The notes: a model not told the origin generated them from the letters alone. Shown: positions 1-8,044, numbered from the stretch's first letter. The stretch: 64,000 nt of DNA from Amycolatopsis acidicola (GCF_007713735.2 NZ_VMNW02000023.1:1-64000); one strand, 5' to 3'. A program made the numbers and translations.

Positions 1-9
1 GGTGTGGTC

Positions 10-327
10 GGGCGTGGGAGCGGGGAGCGGTCTGGCATCGGGCCGGGGTCTTCGGGCGTGGGGCAGGCTGCGGTCGGGCGCGGGCTTGCTGTGCTCGGGC
101 GTGGGATCGGAGCGGTCGCGCGTGGGAGCGGTGTGCTCGGGCGTGGGATCGGTGCGGTCGCGCGCGGGAGCGGTGCGCTCGGGCGTGGCGGCCGGGGCGG
201 TCGGGCGTGGGGGCCGGTGCGCCCGGGTGTGGGACTGGTGCGGTCGGGCGTGGGGCCGGTGGGGTTCGGCGTGGCCACCGGTGCGGTCGGGAGCGGGCCG
301 GTGTGCTCAGGCGTGGGATCGGCGGTT
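10..327. repeat. Degenerate 21-22 bp tandem repeat array
   Basis: About 14 head-to-tail copies of a unit close to CGGGCGTGGGATCGGTGCGGT. Clear copies begin at 75, 96, 117, 138, 159, 180, 202, 224, 245, 267, 288 and 308. Some neighbouring copies differ by 1-4 bases, and alternate copies between 96 and 179 resemble each other more closely, suggesting amplification of a 42-bp double unit. The array probably continues left of the window. Its last copy forms the final codons of the HxlR gene. The long plus-strand frames through it are low-complexity and give no recognisable protein. Confidence 0.85.
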
Positions 328-678
328 CGCGTTGATCTCCTCGTGGTGGTCCATCGCCCACTGGGCGAGTGCCATCACCAGCGGCACGAGGCTCCGGCCC
401 AGTTCGGTCACCTCGTACTCGACGCGGGGCGGCACCTCGGCATACGCGGTGCGCGTGACCAGGCCGTCCTCGACGAGGTGTTTGAGCGTCAGCGTCAGCA
501 TCCGCTGCGAGATCCCGGCGGCGGCCTTTTCCAGCTCACCGAAGCGCAGTGGGCCGGACCGCAGTGTGCCGATCACCAGCAGGCTCCACTTGTCGCCGAT
601 CCTGTCCAGCACCTCGCGGACCGCCCCGCCGTCCCGGATCCGCGAAGGCTCTCCTGTCGCGTCTGTGACCTTCGCCAT
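307..678 (-). CDS. HxlR-family winged-helix transcriptional regulator
   Basis: A 123-residue regulator with the HxlR signature: the DRIGDKWSLLVIGTL helix, the GISQRMLTLTLKHLVEDGLV recognition region, and a wing ending in VEYEVTELG. The ATG at 678 is chosen because a purine-rich AGGAAAGGGGG lies just upstream; the frame is open to 741 but those starts lack such a site. The cysteine that many redox-sensing HxlR proteins carry just before the first helix is replaced by Ala (GGAVREVLD), so direct thiol sensing is unlikely. The gene is divergent from the DoxX-like gene and probably controls it. Direct repeats TTGCGCACA (734) and TACGCACAA (754) lie in the shared control region. The last codons fall inside the tandem repeat array. 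Confidence 0.9.
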   Translation of the reverse strand: MAKVTDATGEPSRIRDGGAVREVLDRIGDKWSLLVIGTLRSGPLRFGELEKAAAGISQRMLTLTLKHLVEDGLVTRTAYAEVPPRVEYEVTELGRSLVPLVMALAQWAMDHHEEINANRRSHA

Positions 679-784
679 AGCCGGACCCCCTTTCCTGGAC
701 ACATACATCGCTGTGCCTTTTGTGGCCGCCCCGTTGCGCACAGACCATCAGGCTACGCACAAGAAGTAAGGATCGGGGAATACG

Positions 785-1147
785 GTGAATATCGCATTGT
801 GGATCGCCCAGGTAGTGCTCGCCGTGGTCTACCTCGCCGCGGGCGGGCTCAAGATCGTGCGGCCGCGCGAACGGCTGGTGGAAACGGGAAAGCTCGACTG
901 GATGAAGGACACCTCCGACGCCGGCGTGAAAGCGGTCGGCGTCGTGGAGGTCCTCGGCGCGCTCGGGGTGGTCCTGCCCTGGCTGACCGGCATCGCCCCG
1001 ATCCTCACCCCCATCGCCGCCGTCGGCCTCGTTGCGGTACAGATCGGGGCGCTCCGCGTCCACCTGACCCGCAACGAGCGCCAGCCGTTGCCCGCCAACG
1101 TTTTCCTGCTGGCGCTCGCCGCTTTCGTTGCCCTGGGGCGGTTTTAG
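785..1147 (+). CDS. DoxX-like small membrane protein
   Basis: A 120-residue integral membrane protein starting at GTG. It has four hydrophobic segments (roughly residues 4-22, 47-64, 69-90 and 103-119) and a conserved-looking KLDWMKDT loop after the first segment. The length and layout fit the DoxX-like (DUF) family often paired divergently with HxlR or MarR regulators. Biochemical function in this family is mostly unknown. The regulator next door suggests induction by a small electrophile or quinone-like stress, but that is inference. Confidence 0.85.
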   Translation: MNIALWIAQVVLAVVYLAAGGLKIVRPRERLVETGKLDWMKDTSDAGVKAVGVVEVLGALGVVLPWLTGIAPILTPIAAVGLVAVQIGALRVHLTRNERQPLPANVFLLALAAFVALGRF

Positions 1148-1157
1148 AGGTGGCGCC

Positions 1158-2099
1158 TCATGCCTTCCAGCGGTAGCGGCTGCCGTCGGGTACGCAGGTG
1201 ATCGTCGCGCCGTTGGTGGCGATGGTGCTGACGCCGAGGTTGCTCTTGCTGCAGAACTCCCCGGCGCGGTACCGGCCCGCGAGCGGGTCGTCGGCCGCGG
1301 ACGTGTCCTCCTCGACCGGAGCCGGAGCCTCGGCGGTCGTCGTGGCTTTGGCCTTGGTCTTGGTCGTCGACGGTGCCGTCGTGGCGGGGGTGCTGACCGG
1401 GGCATCGAGGCCGAGCACGGTCTCAGCCGTGCTCCAGTTCGCCGCGATCGCCTGCTGGGCGGCGGTCAGGGTAATCCGGTGGCCGCAGACGGCGCGGTTG
1501 AGCGCGCTCTCCACGGCATCCTTCGCGGCGACGGCCTGGCCGGTGCCGGGTTCGGGCCACAGATTCCGGGAATCGGTGGGATTTCCGCCGAGTTCGAGCG
1601 GGATCAGGTGATCTTCCACGTAATCGGCGGCCTGAACGTCGGCATAACCGTAGGCGGCGATCTGCTGGACCTTCAGCTCATCCGTGTAGGCGGCGGAAGG
1701 CCGCACGGTATCGGCCCAGCCGGTCGCGCAGATCGTGCTGTCGAGGGTGCTCGCGGTGACGACGGGGTTGGTCGCGCCGGGCGTGCACGTCGTGTCGGGC
1801 AGCGGTTTTCCGTTGTCGTTGCCGGCGTGGCAGGTCTGGACCGGCGCCGTGCTCGTCGTCGTGGTCGGCGCGGCGGTGGTGGTGGTCGGAACCGCACTCG
1901 CGGCGGCGTTGGTGCTGGGCGGCGGTGAAGTGCTGCTCGTCGCGGCCAGCGTGATGAGGACAACCAGCCACACGACGGCGGTCAGCCCCACAGCCCGCAC
2001 CGGGTGGCGGCGGGTGAGGACCCACCGCCGCACGGACGGGACGAATACCGCGACGATCGCGGCCAATACCGTGAAAAAGAAAAACAGCCCTGCGGCCAT
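1158..2099 (-). CDS. Membrane-anchored HNH-nuclease-like protein
   Basis: A 313-residue protein. The ATG at 2099 follows a GGGGAG site; an earlier in-frame start at 2168 is less likely. The N-terminus has two hydrophobic segments (about 1-18 and 37-54), then a Thr/Pro/Ser-rich linker, so the body should be extracytoplasmic. The central domain carries VEDHLIPLELGG followed by NLWPEP, the His/Asn pattern of HNH nuclease-like domains seen in secreted actinobacterial proteins. After a second Thr/Ala/Lys-rich linker, a small C-terminal domain has two cysteines (EFCSKSN and ITCVPDG) and ends RYRWKA. Substrate is unknown; nuclease activity is inferred only from the motif. Confidence 0.75.
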   Translation of the reverse strand: MAAGLFFFFTVLAAIVAVFVPSVRRWVLTRRHPVRAVGLTAVVWLVVLITLAATSSTSPPPSTNAAASAVPTTTTAAPTTTTSTAPVQTCHAGNDNGKPLPDTTCTPGATNPVVTASTLDSTICATGWADTVRPSAAYTDELKVQQIAAYGYADVQAADYVEDHLIPLELGGNPTDSRNLWPEPGTGQAVAAKDAVESALNRAVCGHRITLTAAQQAIAANWSTAETVLGLDAPVSTPATTAPSTTKTKAKATTTAEAPAPVEEDTSAADDPLAGRYRAGEFCSKSNLGVSTIATNGATITCVPDGSRYRWKA

Positions 2100-2247
2100 G
2101 ATTGGACGTTTCTCCCCACTGGATCCGAAGGTGCCGATGAGCCCGGTTCCGGGAATCCGCCCAGACATCGGGGCCGGCCGCCATCGCGTTACCAGTAAGG
2201 GAATGTGACCACGAGCACGTAACGGGAAAGTGCTTTCCGGCGACTTT

Positions 2248-3303
2248 CTATCTTCCGACCGGAATCCGCAGGAGGTCGTTGCCGACGATGACCTCGCCGT
2301 CGAATCCCTGGCTCGCCTGCGCTTTCCAGGACGCGTCCGGGATCAGTTTGCTGCCGGGCGCCAGATGCGAGAGCACGAGGGTGCGCACGCCCGCGGGCTG
2401 GGCGATTTCGCGGCCGATGCGGGTGACGTCGGAGTGCGCGTTGCGGTGGTGTTGCAGCTGTTCGGGCGTGAGAGTGCCGGCTTGTTCCACGACGCGCAGG
2501 TCGATCGCCTCGTGCACGAGGACGTCGGCGCCACGGGCGAGGGTGACCATGTTCGGCGTGATGGTCGTGTCCCCGCCGAGGACCACGGAACCGTGCGCGG
2601 TGTCGAACCGGAACGCGAACGACGGGAACACCGGCGGGTGCCGCACGAGGATCGCGCTGACCGACACGTGGTCGTCGGCCATGACCGGGAACGGCTGCAT
2701 CGGCGGGGCGAGATCCCCGGTCGCGCTCGCGCCGACGTCGGGGAGCGGGATCTCGTGCACGCGGTACAGCTCGCGGATGTCGGGCCACGCCTCGTCGCGC
2801 ATGCGGAGGTTGACGTCGTAGGCGGTGGCCGCGAGGGAGTTCGCGAAGAAGTCCGCCAGCCCCGGCGTCGGATTCCCCGGTGAGACAACGGGAGTGGGCT
2901 GTCCGGACGACGGAGCGGGCAGGGCGCCCGCGGGCCCGGGGCCGTAGACGTCGACGGGGTGCGTCATCGGGTTCACGCCGCCGAACCGTAGCCACAGCAA
3001 GGTATACAGGTCGGCGAGGTGGTCCGAATGCAGGTGCGTGACGAAGATCCGGTCCAGCGTGCCGAGGTCCAGACCGGACTTCTGGAACTGGTCGAAAGCG
3101 CCGTGCCCCAGGTCGATCAGGTAGGTGCGGCCGTCGACGACGAGCGCGGTGGAAATACCCGTGCGGCCCGCCATCGGCACCGGGCCCGCGGCCGTGCCCA
3201 GCAACACGAGGTGCGCCCCCGTGCCGGGGATGGCCGCCGCACCGGCCCCGACGACGGGGACGGCGGCGGCGGACTTGAGGACGTGGCGACGGGAGACAGG
3301 CAT
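2248..3303 (-). CDS. Tat-exported metallo-beta-lactamase-fold hydrolase
   Basis: A 351-residue MBL-fold enzyme. Starting at 3303, the N-terminus MPVSRRHVLKSAAAVPVVGA is a twin-arginine signal peptide (SRRHVLK), followed by the mature domain. The metal-binding motif THLHSDHLADL, the later GGDTTITPN segment and a terminal SHLAPG histidine match the ribonuclease Z/arylsulfatase-like branch of the fold. The physiological substrate cannot be read from the sequence. It lies downstream of the decayed MBL-fold gene but has its own start. Export makes a small secreted ester or sulfate more likely than RNA as substrate. Confidence 0.85.
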   Translation of the reverse strand: MPVSRRHVLKSAAAVPVVGAGAAAIPGTGAHLVLLGTAAGPVPMAGRTGISTALVVDGRTYLIDLGHGAFDQFQKSGLDLGTLDRIFVTHLHSDHLADLYTLLWLRFGGVNPMTHPVDVYGPGPAGALPAPSSGQPTPVVSPGNPTPGLADFFANSLAATAYDVNLRMRDEAWPDIRELYRVHEIPLPDVGASATGDLAPPMQPFPVMADDHVSVSAILVRHPPVFPSFAFRFDTAHGSVVLGGDTTITPNMVTLARGADVLVHEAIDLRVVEQAGTLTPEQLQHHRNAHSDVTRIGREIAQPAGVRTLVLSHLAPGSKLIPDASWKAQASQGFDGEVIVGNDLLRIPVGR

Positions 3304-3389
3304 GGTGTGCTCCTCGAAGTGTCGGCGGGTCTCGGACAACCCGGGCTTCGTGGCTGAGGATTCCTTTGGCCATCAAGGAAGTTTCGTGC

Positions 3390-3904
3390 TCACTGCGCGC
3401 TCGGCAGAGCTGGCAGGCGAGCCGGAAGTCGCCCTACGCGGCCAATTCGTCGGCGCGTCGCACGAGCGTGGCCGCGCCCCCGGCGAGGGCGGCGACCTCC
3501 GTGCCGACGGCGGCGTCGGCCGGTTCAGCGGCGCGTCTTCGTTCATCAGCCGCACGGTCTCGTGCACGAGTTCCAGTACCGCGGCCACTTCGGTGAGCAC
3601 GGTCGCGATGCGGTCGCGCCCGGCGATGGGCGGGCCGTGCGCGGGCAGCAGCAGTTCGCGCTCCTTCGCCGCCATCGCCCGTGTCGCGGCTTTCGGTGTC
3701 CGCCAGGAAGGCGCCGCTGCCCGCGCTGCTCGCGTCGAAGACCACGAGCCCGTCGTCCGTGCGGAAGGCCAGTGAGTGCGAGAAGGACTCGACCATCGCG
3801 ACGTTCCCGGCCAGTTCGGACAGTTCCTGCGTGACGCGGTTGACCGGCTCGTCGCGGACCCCGGTGTCGATGATCCGCGCGGAGAGGTCGAGCAGTCCGG
3901 GCAC
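3390..3904 (-). pseudogene. Decayed alkylsulfatase-like MBL hydrolase
   Basis: Pieces of one protein lie in order but in different frames. From a GTG at 3904 with a GGAGG site comes LLDLSARIIDTG through LVVFDASSAGSGAFL. Another frame then gives KERELLLPAHGPPIAGRDRI to LMNEDAPLN. The first frame resumes with DAAVGTEVAALAGGAATL, and a third frame gives GDFRLACQL. These are the N-terminal, middle and C-terminal landmarks of alkyl/arylsulfatase-type MBL hydrolases. The segments between them, including the HxHxDH metal site, are missing, so at least two internal deletions plus frameshifts occurred. Not functional as written. A TetR-type operator array lies immediately upstream. Confidence 0.8.
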
Positions 3905-3936
3905 GGGTTCCTCCAGTTCGCCGGTGACGACGCGAC

Positions 3937-3969
3937 GATACCCACGAGTATCGGATACTCGCAAGTATC
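3937..3969. promoter_or_regulatory. Composite TetR-type operator before the MBL remnant
   Basis: Three overlapping inverted repeats: GATACCCACGAGTATC (3937-3952, one mismatch), AGTATCGGATACT (3947-3959, perfect) and GATACTCGCAAGTATC (3954-3969, perfect). The same arrangement occurs before the adjacent TetR gene at 4645. It sits just upstream of the decayed MBL gene and probably overlapped its promoter. Confidence 0.75.
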
Positions 3970-4015
3970 GGTATGGAGGCGCACCGGGCCCACTCGGTCC
4001 ACTTCGGACAGTGTG

Positions 4016-4636
4016 CTAGCGGATCACTCCGTGCAGGGTGGCGGTGAACACCGCGACGACAGCGGCCTTGTCGACCCGATCCGGGTCCACGCCGTGTTCC
4101 AGCGAGAGCCCGAGGCGCAGCGACTGCAGGGTCAACGCGAGCTGCTCCGGGGGAACCGTGAGCTCCAGTCCGAGCCGGTCACACGCCTTGGCGATCCCGG
4201 CCGCGAGCTCCTCGCGCAAGCCCTGGCGGACCTCGGCGTAGACCTCGCGCACGGCCGGGTCGTGGCCTGCCTGCTGGGCGATCTCGACGAGCAAGCGGCT
4301 CCAGGTGTCCTGTTCGACGATGCCACGGGCGAAGACCTCGGCGACGTCCTCCAGCACCCGGTCCGGGCGCCTCTTGTTGCGGATTTCGACCGTGCCGACC
4401 GCGAACTGGGTGCGGACGTGCTCCTCGATCAGCTCGGCGAGCAGCGCCTGTTTGCCCGCGAAGTTGGAATACACCGCGCCCTTGGTGAACCCGGCGGCGT
4501 AAGCGATTTCGTCGAGCCGGGCGGCCTGGTAGCCGCGCTCGGCGAACACCTTCGCGGCCGCTTCGAGCAGCCGGCGGCGCACCTCGGCGCGCCGGACGCG
4601 GGGGACCGGGCCGGGCTCTCGGGGCGCAGCGCTCAT
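4016..4636 (-). CDS. TetR/AcrR-family transcriptional regulator
   Basis: A 206-residue regulator. The ATG at 4636 gives a normal-length TetR protein with the N-terminal helix-turn-helix (VFAERGYQAARLDEIAYAAG, then FTKGAVYSNFAGKQALL) and a ligand-binding C-terminal half of helices. Upstream in-frame codons would add an unlikely low-complexity extension. The 4645-4677 operator array lies 8 bp upstream of the start, indicating autoregulation, and a near copy lies before the neighbouring MBL gene, the probable original target. Since that target is dead, the regulator may be orphaned or act elsewhere. Ligand unknown. Confidence 0.92.
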   Translation of the reverse strand: MSAAPREPGPVPRVRRAEVRRRLLEAAAKVFAERGYQAARLDEIAYAAGFTKGAVYSNFAGKQALLAELIEEHVRTQFAVGTVEIRNKRRPDRVLEDVAEVFARGIVEQDTWSRLLVEIAQQAGHDPAVREVYAEVRQGLREELAAGIAKACDRLGLELTVPPEQLALTLQSLRLGLSLEHGVDPDRVDKAAVVAVFTATLHGVIR

Positions 4637-4644
4637 GGCCCGAA

Positions 4645-4677
4645 GATACCCGGAGGTATCGGATACCGTGGATACTC
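4645..4677. promoter_or_regulatory. Composite TetR autoregulatory operator
   Basis: Perfect inverted repeat GATACCCGGAGGTATC (4645-4660) overlaps a second perfect repeat GGTATCGGATACC (4655-4667), followed by GGATACTC. Spacing and half-sites match the array at 3937-3969. It lies directly upstream of the TetR start codon. Confidence 0.75.
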
Positions 4678-4793
4678 GGGTGCGCCGGAAGCCGTCGAGG
4701 CAGCGGTGAGCCCGGTCCGCGACCCGCGCCCGGGATCGTGCACGAGGTCCGTCCACAGTGGACCACCAGGGGTGTTCAGGTAAGCTGACGCCT

Positions 4794-4810
4794 CGTTCAC
4801 CTGGTGAACG
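4794..4810. promoter_or_regulatory. IclR operator palindrome, copy 1
   Basis: Perfect 17-bp palindrome CGTTCACCTGGTGAACG with one central base, 37 bp before the IclR start. Its core GTTCAC-N3-GTGAAC recurs at 7035 in the promoter region of the transporter and the catabolic operon, which fits autoregulation plus control of the cluster. Confidence 0.75.
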
Positions 4811-4847
4811 TGCCCTGCCCGCTTTCGAGTATCCGGTGGAGGATTCC

Positions 4848-5642
4848 GTGACCAAGTCGACGCGGCCCTCGGACGGCGGGCGCGCGGACCGGGCGGAGGG
4901 GGCCGACATCCAGGCGGTGAGCCGGGTCAGCCAGATCCTGTCGCTGTTCGAGCCCGCCACCCCGGAGGTCACCGCAGGCGAGGTCGCCGAGCGGCTCGGG
5001 CTCAACCGCACCACGGCGTACCGGTACTGCACTTCGCTGGTCGCCGCCGGGATGCTCGAACGCAGCGGCGAGGGCGGCTACGTGCCCGGCGCGCTGTTGC
5101 TGCAGCTCGGCGCGTTCGCGATCGGGCACCGCCGCGTCATCAACCTCGCGCCGCGGCACATGCGCGCGCTGTCCCGCGGCACGCGCTGCAGCGTGGTGCT
5201 CAGCCTTTGGGGGCTGACGGGGCCGGTGGTGTCGCGGGTGGAGGAGAACCTCTCCGCGGTGGTCGTGGTGTCGGTCCGCGTCGGCAGCCATCTGCCGCTG
5301 GACACCGCGCAGAGCAAGGTTTTCCTGGCCTACCACGCCGACCAGCTGTCGATGGAACGGCTGGTGGCGAACCTGCCGGACCAGGCGCGGGAGGAGCTGC
5401 GGGCCGAGGTCGAGCGGGTCCGCGACGTCGGGCACTGCTCGGGGATGACCACGCCGGGCGTGGTCGCGGTGGCGGCCCCGGTCTTCGACGAGTACGGCAT
5501 CTGCGCCACGATCGCGATCGTCGGGCCGGACAACACCCTCGCGATGTCCGACGACGCCCCCGAACTGCGGGTGGTCGTCGACACCGCGCGCGAGCTCACC
5601 CACGAGCTCGGCGGGCACTACCGGCCCGACGACCGCGCTTAG
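4848..5642 (+). CDS. IclR-family regulator of catabolic module A
   Basis: A 264-residue IclR protein. The GTG at 4848 is chosen because GGTGGAGG lies at the right distance; upstream in-frame starts run through the operator. The N-terminal winged helix spans about residues 25-85 (VSRVSQILSLF, AERLGLNRTTAYRYCTSLV). The IclR effector domain follows, with VSVRVGSHLPLDTAQSKVFLA and the GVVAVAAPVFD segment. It ends convergently with the MHS transporter gene, the two stop codons sharing bases (5639-5642). The shared palindrome at 4794 and 7035 links it to module A. Effector unknown, presumably a pathway substrate or intermediate. Confidence 0.92.
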   Translation: MTKSTRPSDGGRADRAEGADIQAVSRVSQILSLFEPATPEVTAGEVAERLGLNRTTAYRYCTSLVAAGMLERSGEGGYVPGALLLQLGAFAIGHRRVINLAPRHMRALSRGTRCSVVLSLWGLTGPVVSRVEENLSAVVVVSVRVGSHLPLDTAQSKVFLAYHADQLSMERLVANLPDQAREELRAEVERVRDVGHCSGMTTPGVVAVAAPVFDEYGICATIAIVGPDNTLAMSDDAPELRVVVDTARELTHELGGHYRPDDRA

Positions 5643-6997
5643 GACAGAGCGGGAATCGTGGTGTCGTCGGCCATGTCGACGTCCTTCGTCTCCGGCCCGA
5701 GGAAACCGCCGAGGCTGATCAGCGCGCCGGCGAGCGCGATGAGGACGGCCGGTGCCAGGTGCGCGGGCAGCACGCCGTCGAACTGCTGCAGGTAGAACTG
5801 GTAGAACGCGGGCGCGATGAGGGCGAGGCTGTACCCGACGCCGTACCCGGTCGAGCGGATGCTCGCAGGGAACCGCTCGGTCAGGTAGGCCGCGATCGGG
5901 CCGAACGTGCCCACGGTGAACAGGCCGATCAGCACCGCGAAGCCCAGCACGGTGCCGAGGCCGCCGTCGGAAATCATCAGCAGCGTGTAGGAACCGGCGC
6001 CGATCACGATCACCGAGAGCCCGTAGCCGATGTAGAACCGCCGCCGCCCGATGCGCTGGGACAGCATCCCGAACAGCGGGTACGAAAGCGCGGCGGCGGC
6101 GTTGATCACGAGCATGGTCAGCGTGACCTGTTTGCTCGACAGCAGCAGATGCGCCTTGAGCTGCACCGGCGTGACGGCCGCTTCCATGTTGGTCGCCAGC
6201 CACGTCCCGGTCATCAGCACGAACACCTGCGCGAGCGCCTTCGGGTAGCGCGCGATCAGCCGTACCAGCGGCAGTTTGTGCTTCTCGCCCGTCAGTTCGC
6301 GCGGAGGTTCGTGGACCTGCTTGAGGTAGTAGCGGAACAACACCGCCGACAGCAGCGCGCCGACCAGGAACGGCAGCCGCCACCCCCATTGCACGTACGC
6401 GCTGTGCAGGCCCGCCGCGGGCAGCATTTGCAGGAGCAGCAAGGTGATCGCGGCGATGACCGCGTACGCGGCCGGTGAGGTCGAAGTGATCAGCGAGGCG
6501 TAGAGGCCGCGTTTGTGCCGGGGGCTCCACTCCATCGCCAGCGGCACGGCTGTCGTGTATTCGCCGCCGAGGAAGATCCCGTCGACGAACCGCAGCGCGA
6601 TCAGCAGGCCGACCGACCACATCCCGATCGTCTCGTGCCCCGGCAGGCACGCGGTCGCCAGCGTGATGATGCCGAACCCGCCGACCGCGACCAGCGTGGT
6701 CCGCTTGCGCCCCACCGTGTCCGCGAAGTGGCCGAAGATCACCGCGCCGAGGGGCCTGCCGATGAGCGTCGACGCGAACACCAGCGAGGACAGCAGCGCG
6801 GTGGTGCTCGCGCTGAGGTTCGCGGCCTGGAAGTAGACCGACGCCGGCGCGAGCACGACGATCGGCAGGTAGATGTCGAACTGGTCGACGAAGTAGGCCA
6901 GCGTGCCGCCGCGGACGGCGGCACGCACCTTGGCCTGGTCCGGGCCGTGGGCGCGCGGGGCCTGCGACAGCGGCTCGGCGGGGCGAGGAGTGGACAT
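5639..6997 (-). CDS. MHS-type major facilitator transporter, module A
   Basis: A 452-residue MFS transporter of the metabolite:H+ symporter type (ShiA/KgtP/ProP-like) with about 12 membrane helices. The loop between helices 2 and 3 carries GHFADTVGRKRT, the MFS signature, and FLGGEYTTA resembles the LGGEW motif of the family. The N-terminus is a short cytoplasmic tail with no signal peptide. It is transcribed divergently from the module A operon across a region holding two IclR-type palindromes, so it probably imports the substrate of that operon, likely an organic acid. The stop overlaps the convergent IclR stop. Confidence 0.9.
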   Translation of the reverse strand: MSTPRPAEPLSQAPRAHGPDQAKVRAAVRGGTLAYFVDQFDIYLPIVVLAPASVYFQAANLSASTTALLSSLVFASTLIGRPLGAVIFGHFADTVGRKRTTLVAVGGFGIITLATACLPGHETIGMWSVGLLIALRFVDGIFLGGEYTTAVPLAMEWSPRHKRGLYASLITSTSPAAYAVIAAITLLLLQMLPAAGLHSAYVQWGWRLPFLVGALLSAVLFRYYLKQVHEPPRELTGEKHKLPLVRLIARYPKALAQVFVLMTGTWLATNMEAAVTPVQLKAHLLLSSKQVTLTMLVINAAAALSYPLFGMLSQRIGRRRFYIGYGLSVIVIGAGSYTLLMISDGGLGTVLGFAVLIGLFTVGTFGPIAAYLTERFPASIRSTGYGVGYSLALIAPAFYQFYLQQFDGVLPAHLAPAVLIALAGALISLGGFLGPETKDVDMADDTTIPALS

Positions 6998-7034
6998 CGT
7001 CGTCCTCCGGGGTGGGGTTAAATTCGAACCTCGT

Positions 7035-7049
7035 GTTCACAAAGTGAAC
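7035..7049. promoter_or_regulatory. IclR operator palindrome, copy 2
   Basis: Perfect inverted repeat GTTCACAAAGTGAAC, the same half-sites and 3-bp spacer as the palindrome before the IclR gene. It lies 37 bp upstream of the transporter start and 105 bp upstream of the divergent operon. Confidence 0.75.
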
Positions 7050-7116
7050 GTGAATACCTTAAACATGTGACGTGCGCCGCACAAGTGGGTTGATGGCGGG
7101 GCTGGCGCGTCTTATA

Positions 7117-7133
7117 GTGAACTAGAAATTCAC
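7117..7133. promoter_or_regulatory. Probable extra IclR half-site pair
   Basis: GTGAACTAGAAATTCAC: related half-sites in the opposite order (GTGAA, 7 bp, TTCAC), 20 bp before the DUF6282 gene. Its position close to that start suggests a second binding site for the same regulator; weaker case than the other two. Confidence 0.45.
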
Positions 7134-7153
7134 ATCGCGAACAAAGGTGCTCC

Positions 7154-8044
7154 ATGAGCGAACGTCCAGCCCTGGCCGCCGTCTTGGACGGACTGGTCGA
7201 CATGCACGTCCATTCCGGGCCCAGCCCGTTCCCCCGGCGGTTCGACCACGTCGAGGCCGCGCGCGACGGCGCCCGGATCGGCCTGCGCGCCATGGTGGCC
7301 AAATCCCACCACCACAACACCCAGATGGACGTGCTCGCCATGCGCGGCAGGCTCGCCGAGGTCGACGCGGACGTGTTCGGCGGCATCGCGCTCAACAGCA
7401 CCGTCGGCGGGCTGAACGTGCACGCCGTGCGGATGTGCCTCCGCATGGGCGGCAAGGTCGTCTGGTTCCCGACCATCTCCTCCGGCAGGCACATCGACTG
7501 CCATCCCGAGGACGGCGCCTTCCCGACCACCACCGTGCCGCTGACGCTCGAGCGCATCGACATCGTCGACGAAACCGGGCAGCTCAAGCCCGAAGCGGGC
7601 GAGATCCTCGACGAGATCAAGGAGCAGGGCGCCGTCGTCAACGGCGGTCACATGTATCCCGAGTACATCCGCACGCTGTTCGAGGCCGCGAAAGAGCGCG
7701 GTATCAAGCGAATGGTGGTCAGCCATCCCGACTTCGTGATCGGCGCCGAGCCGGAGCTGTGCAAGGAGCTGACCGGGCTCGGGGCGTTCGTGGAGCACGA
7801 GGTCGGCATGTACGACCCCGAAGGCACGCAGAAGTGGGACCCGAAGAAACTGCTGACCTGGATCGAAAAGCTCGGCCCGGAGCACACCGTGCTGGCGTCG
7901 GACTTCGGCCAGAAGTCCAACCCGAAACCGGTGGACGCATGGCTGCGTGTGTCCGGAGCACTGCTCGACCTCGGACTGTCCGAAAAGGACCTGCGGCGCA
8001 TGGTCCGGGACAACCCGAACTACCTGCTGAACCTGGACGCCTGA
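7154..8044 (+). CDS. DUF6282-family amidohydrolase-like protein
   Basis: A 296-residue cytoplasmic protein with the N-terminal metal motif VDMHVHSGPSPFPRR, then KSHHHNTQMD, a VVWFPTISSGRHI strand, GGHMYPEYI and the late LASDFGQKSNP segment. These are landmarks of an amidohydrolase-like barrel, and the sequence matches the DUF6282 family as I know it. First gene of a five-gene operon; the ATG at 7154 follows AACAAAGG. It presumably hydrolyses an amide, lactone or ring of the pathway substrate. No member I know of has a settled reaction. Confidence 0.8.
   Translation: MSERPALAAVLDGLVDMHVHSGPSPFPRRFDHVEAARDGARIGLRAMVAKSHHHNTQMDVLAMRGRLAEVDADVFGGIALNSTVGGLNVHAVRMCLRMGGKVVWFPTISSGRHIDCHPEDGAFPTTTVPLTLERIDIVDETGQLKPEAGEILDEIKEQGAVVNGGHMYPEYIRTLFEAAKERGIKRMVVSHPDFVIGAEPELCKELTGLGAFVEHEVGMYDPEGTQKWDPKKLLTWIEKLGPEHTVLASDFGQKSNPKPVDAWLRVSGALLDLGLSEKDLRRMVRDNPNYLLNLDA

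Noticed and set aside
10..327. CRISPR array at the left edge
   Set aside because: Units are contiguous 21-22 bp repeats with no unique spacers.
2..1176. Long plus-strand frames through the left edge (255 and 390 codons)
   Set aside because: They run through the GC-rich tandem repeat and then antisense to the HxlR gene; no recognisable domains and repeat-driven composition.
2185..2224. CGTTAC...GTAACG arms as an operator or terminator between the HNH and MBL genes
   Set aside because: Only 6-bp arms separated by 26 bp; no second copy and no stem-loop of useful strength.
3937..3964. ATG at 3964 as the start of the MBL remnant
   Set aside because: It lies inside the operator array and gives residues foreign to the family; the GTG at 3904 has a GGAGG site.
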